NCBI GenBank assembly: GCA_021833345.1
Contig: JAKBFW010000002.1
Coordinates: 12,528-49,196 of the forward strand
Direction of reading: 5' to 3'
From: Pseudomonadota bacterium
GTDB taxonomy: Bacteria > Actinomycetota > Actinomycetes > Actinomycetales > Cellulomonadaceae
Length of the DNA stretch: 36,669 nucleotides
Shown piece after piece: positions 29,114 through 36,669 of this stretch (its first letter is position 1; every line of letters starts with the position of its first letter). The notes beneath the pieces were generated by a model. It was not told the DNA's origin, made no database searches, and saw only the letters and a list, made by a program, of their open reading frames with translations. Position numbers and translations under genes: made by a program.

Positions 29114-29129
29114 AGTGACTCACGTCACA
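29114..29129. promoter_or_regulatory. Candidate CRP/GlxR-type cAMP-receptor site upstream of gltA
   Basis: AGTGA-CTCACG-TCACA: one mismatch from TGTGA-N6-TCACA, in the gltA upstream intergenic region. Confidence 0.5.
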
Positions 29130-29130
29130 G

Positions 29131-30252
29131 TCATGCGCCGGTCAGGCGCGCGGCAGCCTCCCCGACCCTCTCGTCCGACGCGGTGAGTGCGATCCGCACG
29201 TGCTCCCTGCCCGCGGAACCGTAGAACGAGCCCGGGGCGACCAGTATGCCGTGCTCGGCCAGGTCCGAGACCGTCGTCCAGCAGTCCTGGGACCCGGACT
29301 CCGGGCGCGCCCAGAGATACAGCCCCGCCTCGGACCCGTCGACGGCGAGGCCGGCGTCGGCCAGGCCTGCCAGCAGGACGGCCCGACGACGCCGGTACAC
29401 CTCGCGCTGGGCGGTGACGTGGGCGTCGTCACCGAGCGCCGCCGTCATGGCCGCCTGGACCGGGCCGGGGACGATCATGCCCGCGTGCTTGCGGATCTCG
29501 AGCAGGTGCGAGACGAGGACCGGGTCACCGGCCGCGAAGGCCGCGCGGTAACCCGCGAGGTTCGACTGCTTCGACAGCGAGTAGAGCGCCAGCACACCCG
29601 TGGGATCGCCGCCGGTCACCCGGGGGTCCAGGATGCTCGGCACGCCGGTCGACGCCCAGGGCTCCTCCCAGGCGAGCTCCGCGTAGCACTCGTCCGCCAC
29701 GACGACCGCGCCGATCGCCCGCGCGGCCTCGACGACGCCGCGCAGCTCCTCGACCGAGCGGACCGTTCCGTCCGGGTTGCCGGGCGAGTTGACCCAGACG
29801 AGCCGGACGGCGCCGTCCCAGTCCGCGATGTCGTCCGCCGGCAGCGGAGCAGCACCCGCGAGCCGCGCGCCGACGTCGTAGGTCGGGTACGCGGTCGCCG
29901 GGTGCACCACGACGTCGCCCGCGCCGAGACCGAGCAGGGAGGGCAACCACGCGACGATCTCCTTGGAACCGATCGTCGGGAGCACCGCCTCCGGGTCGAG
30001 GTCGACGACCCCGCGCCGACGCGCGAACCAGGCGACCACCGCGTCACGCAGCTCCGGCGTGCCGTGCGTGGTGGGGTAGCCGTGCGCATCGGAGGCCGCC
30101 GCCAGCGCCGCACGGACCAGGTCCGGTGTCGCGTCCACCGGCGTCCCGACGGACAGGTCCACGATGCCTCGAGGATGCGCCCGGGCGATCCGCGCGTACG
30201 GCTCGAGGGTGTCCCAGGGAAAGTCAGGCAGCGTCCCGGTGATCAGGCCCAC
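29131..30252 (-). CDS. dapC: PLP-dependent aminotransferase, succinyldiaminopimelate transaminase type
   Basis: LPDFPWDTLEPYARIARAHPRGIVDLSVGTPVDATP...LPTIGSKEIVAWLPSLLGLG...VNSPGNPDGTV...VADECYAEL...YSLSKQSNLAGYRAAF. Confidence 0.87.
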   Translation of the reverse strand: MGLITGTLPDFPWDTLEPYARIARAHPRGIVDLSVGTPVDATPDLVRAALAAASDAHGYPTTHGTPELRDAVVAWFARRRGVVDLDPEAVLPTIGSKEIVAWLPSLLGLGAGDVVVHPATAYPTYDVGARLAGAAPLPADDIADWDGAVRLVWVNSPGNPDGTVRSVEELRGVVEAARAIGAVVVADECYAELAWEEPWASTGVPSILDPRVTGGDPTGVLALYSLSKQSNLAGYRAAFAAGDPVLVSHLLEIRKHAGMIVPGPVQAAMTAALGDDAHVTAQREVYRRRRAVLLAGLADAGLAVDGSEAGLYLWARPESGSQDCWTTVSDLAEHGILVAPGSFYGSAGREHVRIALTASDERVGEAAARLTGA

Positions 30253-30258
30253 GGCGGT

Positions 30259-30585
30259 TCAGTCGCCGACGACCTGCAGCGGCAGGGTCGCGATGATCGG
30301 GTGGTCCTTGGGGATCACGCCCATCTTCGCGGCACCGCCCGGGGAGCCGAGGTCGTCGAAGAACTCGACGTTCGCGCGGTAGTACTCGCTCCACTGCTCC
30401 GGGACGTCGTCCTCGTAGTAGATCGCCTCGACCGGGCACACCGGCTCGCAGGCCCCGCAGTCCACGCACTCGTCCGGGTGGATGTACAAGGACCGTTCCC
30501 CCTCGTAGATGCAGTCCACGGGGCACTCCTCGATGCACGCCTTGTCCTTGACATCCACGCACGGCTGAGCGATCACATACGTCAC
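30259..30585 (-). CDS. fdxA: 7Fe ferredoxin (3Fe-4S/4Fe-4S)
   Basis: MTYVIAQPCVDVKDKACIEECPVDCIYEGERSLYIHPDECVDCGACEPVCPVEAIYYEDDVPEQW; cysteine pattern of bacterial 7Fe ferredoxins. Confidence 0.95.
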   Translation of the reverse strand: MTYVIAQPCVDVKDKACIEECPVDCIYEGERSLYIHPDECVDCGACEPVCPVEAIYYEDDVPEQWSEYYRANVEFFDDLGSPGGAAKMGVIPKDHPIIATLPLQVVGD

Positions 30586-30678
30586 TGTCGACCTCCACTG
30601 GCCTGTCGAGGCGACGCCCTGCCGGGCGCCCCGGCCTAGTATCTCTCAGGTGACAGCACCCCGAGCCGCGTCGTCCAC

Positions 30679-30900
30679 ATGACGCCCGCACCCGCCCCGC
30701 CCTGGCACGACTGGCCGCTCGGCGTGCGCGTCGTGGTCAGGCGCCGCCTGCCCGAGGGCGGATACTCCGACGTCCTGGGCGAGCTCGTCGGCTCCGGCCC
30801 AGCGGGTGTGACGGTCCGCAGCCGCCACGGCGACGTGGACGTCCGCGCCGAGGACATCGCCATCGGGAAGATCGTCCCGCCCCGGCCGCGGCGCGACTGA
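30679..30900 (+). CDS. Small protein resembling the SH3-like N-terminal domain of Rv0428c-type GNAT acetyltransferases, stand-alone
   Basis: 73 aa: WPLGVRVVVRRRLPEGGYSDVLGELVGSGPAGVTVRSRHGDVDVRAEDIAIGKIVPP; no GNAT catalytic domain follows. Confidence 0.7.
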   Translation: MTPAPAPPWHDWPLGVRVVVRRRLPEGGYSDVLGELVGSGPAGVTVRSRHGDVDVRAEDIAIGKIVPPRPRRD

Positions 30901-30910
30901 ACGCGCGACG

Positions 30911-32680
30911 TCAGCCGCAGGTCACCGCGTTCTGCGGGTCGTACCGCCAGGTCTTCGGCTCGACCGACGTCACGACGCCGTCGAGCGACACCGTCCGGGT
31001 CACCGTGACCGTGAAGCCGGGGTTGCCCGCGCTCGACGGGGTGCACCCGGCCGCTGTCGAGTGCACCGTCGTCGGGATCACGATGTTCGAGCGTGGACTC
31101 GTGGTCGACCCCACGGTCCAGTACGTCGTGCTCCAGACCCGCACGTGCACCTGGTTGTCCGCGACCCACGCCTGGAGCAGCGCACCGTAGGGGGTGTTGT
31201 TCTTGAAGCGCACATCGATCTGCCCCTGGAACACCGTCGCCTCGCGGCCCTCCGGGTAGCGCGAGAAGTAGTAGCTGTGCGGCCGGTGCTCCACGTCCTC
31301 GAAGCCCGCGAAGTACGCGGCGTTGTAGACCGTCGTCCCCATCTGCGACAGCCCGCCGCCGACGCCGGTCGTGAAGAACCCGTTCTCGATCTGGCCCCCG
31401 GGGACGTAGCCGCCGGCCTCCGTGACCGGCGCGAGCACCGTGTTGATCGAGAACGTCCCACCCGGCAGGACGAGGCTTCCGTTGACCTTCTCGGAGCCTC
31501 GCACCAGGTTCTGCGTCCGGACGGGGTCGGCCGTGAGGTCGGTGGCGAACTCGGAGACGATCTCCGTGATGCCGAGCTTCTGGAGCGCCTCGGTGGTCTC
31601 GGCAGGCTGGGTGACGGCGAGGGCCACCCGGGCGGTCCGATCCGTCGACCTGCTCGCCGCGCTCACCGCCTCGGCGAGCGCGATCGGGTCCAGCGTGGTG
31701 CCCGCCGTGCCCGGCACCACGACCGGCGCATCGTTGACGAAGGCGAACGAGGCGTTCGCGGCGGACGTGAGCAGGTGGGTCGTCCGCGAGACGACTGCCG
31801 CGGCGAGCGTGCCGCCGTCGAGGTCAAGCTCGAGCCCGGAACGTCCCGGGACGAACGAGGCGGCATCGGTCAGCACCGAGACGGGGAGCTGCGCGACCTG
31901 GTCCGCCACGGCCACCGCGACCGGCGCCGCGACGAGGGGCGAGGCGAGCGTCGCCATCGCCGTGTCGAGCTCGGTCTGCCCGATCGCGGGGTCGACGGAC
32001 GTCGCCGGCAGCACGACCGGGCGGGCCGCGGTGAGCCATCGGGTCCGCAGGAGGTCGGCCGTCCTCGCGACGTCGAGCGCGGTCCCGACGACCGGTGCGG
32101 TCGCGTGCGGCGCCCCGTCGACGAACACGATCGTCCCGTCGACCGGCGGCGTCGCGACGGCATCCGCGAGGCCGGCCAACGCGGCCGTGAACGTCGCCTG
32201 GTCCACGACGGTCACCGGTGCGGCGGCGCCTGCGCCGAAGATCTGCTTCCACAGTCCCGCCGGGTGCAGGTCGAAGCCCGTCAGCGAGTCGACCGTGGCA
32301 CGCGTGTCGAGACGGAGCCCCGACGTGGCCGGGTCGAGCGTCGTGCTCTTGGCCCCGAGCTCGACCGGGATCGGCTCGGCCGCCACGCTCGCCAACGTCG
32401 CGTCCAGCGCCGTCAGGGCGGCCGAGGCCGTCTTCCCGCCGATCGCCACCCCGGCGACGGTCGTCCCGCGTGGGACCCTCTCCGCGAACGCCCAGCACGC
32501 ACCGACGTAGGCACCCGCGAGCACGACGACGGTCGCGAGGGTGACGAGCGCGACCCGACGGGCGCTCCGCCGGGGCTGCTCCGGCTCGAAGACGGCCAGG
32601 GGCGACGTCGTGCCGGGCACCGGGTCGACCGGGCCTTCTCCGGCCTCGGGCCCGTCGTCGTGCGTGCCGTCCGTGCCCAT
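30911..32680 (-). CDS. VanW family protein with PG-binding-4-like repeats, membrane anchored
   Basis: N-terminal TM; VPRGTTVAGVAIGGKTASAALTAL; C-terminal LVLPGGTFSINTVLAPVTEAGGYVPGGQIENGFFTTGVGGGLSQMGTTVYNAAYFAGFEDVEHRPHSYYFSRYPEGREATV. Confidence 0.88.
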   Translation of the reverse strand: MGTDGTHDDGPEAGEGPVDPVPGTTSPLAVFEPEQPRRSARRVALVTLATVVVLAGAYVGACWAFAERVPRGTTVAGVAIGGKTASAALTALDATLASVAAEPIPVELGAKSTTLDPATSGLRLDTRATVDSLTGFDLHPAGLWKQIFGAGAAAPVTVVDQATFTAALAGLADAVATPPVDGTIVFVDGAPHATAPVVGTALDVARTADLLRTRWLTAARPVVLPATSVDPAIGQTELDTAMATLASPLVAAPVAVAVADQVAQLPVSVLTDAASFVPGRSGLELDLDGGTLAAAVVSRTTHLLTSAANASFAFVNDAPVVVPGTAGTTLDPIALAEAVSAASRSTDRTARVALAVTQPAETTEALQKLGITEIVSEFATDLTADPVRTQNLVRGSEKVNGSLVLPGGTFSINTVLAPVTEAGGYVPGGQIENGFFTTGVGGGLSQMGTTVYNAAYFAGFEDVEHRPHSYYFSRYPEGREATVFQGQIDVRFKNNTPYGALLQAWVADNQVHVRVWSTTYWTVGSTTSPRSNIVIPTTVHSTAAGCTPSSAGNPGFTVTVTRTVSLDGVVTSVEPKTWRYDPQNAVTCG

Positions 32681-32772
32681 GGCGTCGTCCTCCCGCCCGT
32701 CTCGCACGAGGCGCCCTCGCACGGCGCGAGTCTAGGGTCAGGTCGCCCGCGACCGGCCCGGTGCCGCGCCGG

Positions 32773-33261
32773 TCAGGGCACGGGTCGGAGTCGACCGCGG
32801 AGGTGGACGAGCCCGCCGGCACCGAGGTCGCCGACCGCTGCGGACAGGACGTCACCGACCACGATGTCGTGGTCACCCGCGCGGTGGATCGCGGAGGTCC
32901 GGCACTCGAACCAGGCGGATGCCCCGTCGAGGAGCGCCGCGCCCGACAGCGCTCCCACCCGGAACGGGACGTGGGCCAGCTGCCCGACGACGGGCCTGCC
33001 GGGCGACGCGAACCAGTCCGCCACCGGCGCACCCGCGTCCGAGAGCACCGAGACGGCCCATCGATCGACCTCGTCGAGCACGTCGCGGAACCGTGACTCG
33101 ACGTGGACGCAGAAGAGCAGCAAGGGCGGGTCGAGCGACACGGACGTCAGCGTGCTGGCCGTCATCGCGTGATCGAGACCCTGGTGGTGGGCGCTGATCA
33201 CGACGACGCCGTCCGGCAGCCGCGACACCGCGGAGCGGAACTCGTCAGGCGTCGGCGTCAT
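32773..33261 (-). CDS. Flavin reductase family protein (FMN-binding)
   Basis: FRSAVSRLPDGVVVISAHHQGLDHAMTASTLTSVSLDPPLLLFCVHVESRF...VSVLSDAG...WFECR, flavin reductase-like fold. Confidence 0.9.
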   Translation of the reverse strand: MTPTPDEFRSAVSRLPDGVVVISAHHQGLDHAMTASTLTSVSLDPPLLLFCVHVESRFRDVLDEVDRWAVSVLSDAGAPVADWFASPGRPVVGQLAHVPFRVGALSGAALLDGASAWFECRTSAIHRAGDHDIVVGDVLSAAVGDLGAGGLVHLRGRLRPVP

Positions 33262-33685
33262 CCCCGTCCGCCTCCGCCCCGGCCACCATCACCGCGCCGA
33301 CCCCGGTCCGCTGCCGCGGTACGTCCTGGAACCAACGGGACGGCAGGAACGCCGAGGCGGCGATCGGCACCCACGCGCCGAGGATCCAGATCTGACCGAG
33401 GATCGTCCAGCTCGCCGTCCCGCCCGGGATCAGGACGTCGCCTCCCGGGCCTCGCAGGCTCAGGACGAAGACGACGGCGCCCCAGGCCACCGCGTACGCC
33501 AGCAGGGCGACGAGTCCGCCCCAGGCGCGCACCGTCACGGCTCCCGCGAGCACGAGGAGCAGCACGAGCACCAACCCCCACGGCGGGACGGACCGGTGCT
33601 CGACGGTGCCCAGGGCACCGACCACGGCTCCGAGGACGAGAGAGCCGACGATGCGGGGCACCACCGCGGCGGAGAGTCTCAGCAC
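33245..33685 (-). CDS. Small integral membrane protein of unknown function, adjacent to mshB
   Basis: About 146 aa with four or more hydrophobic segments (IVGSLVLGAVVGALG, WGLVLVLLLVLAGAVTV, GLVALLAYAVAWGAVVFVLSL). GTG start chosen to avoid mshB overlap. Confidence 0.7.
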   Translation of the reverse strand: MLRLSAAVVPRIVGSLVLGAVVGALGTVEHRSVPPWGLVLVLLLVLAGAVTVRAWGGLVALLAYAVAWGAVVFVLSLRGPGGDVLIPGGTASWTILGQIWILGAWVPIAASAFLPSRWFQDVPRQRTGVGAVMVAGAEADGDDADA

Positions 33686-33690
33686 GTGCG

Positions 33691-34692
33691 TCAGGCTACC
33701 CGCGTCACACCGGCAGGCCACCACGCGAGGTCGTTCGCCCACCCCGGGGCGAACCGGTAGGACTCGCGACGGAGCACGGGCGCGAGCACGCCGTTGCTCA
33801 GCGCGTAGCAGCCGAGGACCGCCGACCCCGCGCTGGGCTCAGGCTCGATCCCGAGTGCCTGGACCTGCGTCCGGTGCGCCCGGAGCGCCTCGACGACGCG
33901 GCCGAGCACCGGTGCGACGTCGACCTGCAGCGCGACGGACGTCTCCGGCACGGCGACCGAGGGAAGCGGGCCGTCGGGATCGGGCAGCACGAGCGCGGCG
34001 CGGTCGGGCAGGTCCGCGACGACGCGCGTCGTGGCGAGCTCGCGCCAGGCGCCCCGCAGGGTCTCGGCGCCGATCGCGGTCCACAGGACGGCCTTGACGG
34101 CGTGGGGTTGCGCGCCTGAACCGCCCCCGTCCCCGTCGGCGGCGAGCAGCAGCGCACGCATCGTCACGTCGTGCGCCCTGACGTGGTCCGGGTGGCCGTA
34201 CCCACCGCCGGGCTCGTACGTCACGACGACGTCGGGCCGCCGTTCGCGGATGACCGCCGCGAGGCGCTCCGCCTGCTCGTCGATCGGCGCAGCCACGAGG
34301 GCGTCCGGGCCGAGAGACGCGGCTCGTCCGGCCTGCCCGGCAGCCGTCCATGCCATGCCGGAGTCCACATATCGCCGGGTCGGCCCCGCACCGCGCTCCG
34401 ACGCACCGGCGGCGAGCGCACCGCCCTCGATCGGGACCCGATCGAGGAGCACCCCGTCGGCGCCGAGTGCCCCCAACGCCGAGCCGAGCTCCGCCTCGCG
34501 ATGCGCCGCGAGGCGGAGACCGTCGCCCTCGAGATGGGCGAGCTCCGGCGGGATGACCTCGCCACGCTCGCCGCGCGTGCAGGTCACGACCGTCACCGGC
34601 AGGCCGGCCGCCGCCCAGGTTGCGATCAACGCGCCGGTGGCGAGGGTCTCGTCGTCCGGGTGCGCGTGGACGGCGAGCAGCCCGCCGGTCAC
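33691..34692 (-). CDS. mshB: 1D-myo-inositol-2-acetamido-2-deoxy-glucopyranoside deacetylase (mycothiol biosynthesis); alternative start at 34731
   Basis: GGLLAVHAHPDDETLATGALIATWAAAGLPVTVVTCTRGERGEVIPPELAHLEGDG...YEPGGGYGHPDHVRAHDVTMRAL; zinc deacetylase motif. Confidence 0.92.
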   Translation of the reverse strand: MTGGLLAVHAHPDDETLATGALIATWAAAGLPVTVVTCTRGERGEVIPPELAHLEGDGLRLAAHREAELGSALGALGADGVLLDRVPIEGGALAAGASERGAGPTRRYVDSGMAWTAAGQAGRAASLGPDALVAAPIDEQAERLAAVIRERRPDVVVTYEPGGGYGHPDHVRAHDVTMRALLLAADGDGGGSGAQPHAVKAVLWTAIGAETLRGAWRELATTRVVADLPDRAALVLPDPDGPLPSVAVPETSVALQVDVAPVLGRVVEALRAHRTQVQALGIEPEPSAGSAVLGCYALSNGVLAPVLRRESYRFAPGWANDLAWWPAGVTRVA

Positions 34693-34696
34693 GTGC

Positions 34697-36625
<1,929 letters not shown>

Positions 36626-36669
36626 GAAGGACTCATTCCTGGAAGGGGGGTGCGCGCCGCGTCATGGGG

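Noticed and set aside
31340-31370. VanW motif GGGLSQ with S instead of the usual C as a possible novel variant
   Set aside because: From recall, actinobacterial VanW-family proteins commonly have S here, so not unusual.
31061-33172. 703-aa plus-strand ORF antisense to the vanW gene
   Set aside because: Arg/Asp/His-rich antisense artefact; the opposite strand encodes a recognisable VanW protein.

Overview
High-GC actinobacterial chromosomal segment, probably Micrococcales/Cellulomonadaceae-like (inferred from protein character only). It is densely packed with about 33 mostly co-directional minus-strand genes. I see no mobile element, CRISPR array, rRNA/tRNA or phage genes. Main blocks: (i) a nucleoside uptake and salvage operon, 10.1 kb -> 1: BMP lipoprotein, ABC ATPase, two permeases, cdd, deoA, an unknown C39-peptidase-like ORF, add, deoC; (ii) M20 amidohydrolase, mannose-1-P guanylyltransferase, a DUF559/AbiEi-like protein, YihY, a 2H phosphoesterase, trpS; (iii) a block whose gene content and approximate order resemble M. 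tuberculosis Rv1165-Rv1224: tatB, anti-sigma, sigE, O-methyltransferase, DUF3117, folP2-like, LOG, dapE/dapD, dapC-type aminotransferase, ferredoxin, mshB, typA. This is largely a core housekeeping region and I did not find a clear undescribed multi-gene system. The points most worth checking are the C39-like ORF coupled into the nucleoside operon, an apparent AUC start codon on the sigE-divergent methyltransferase, a FolP2-type DHPS paralog coupled to a PIG-V-like mannosyltransferase, a 45-nt near-perfect palindrome between bmpA and its ABC ATPase, and a CRP/GlxR-like site upstream of gltA. All calls come from reading motifs by eye; no database search was run.
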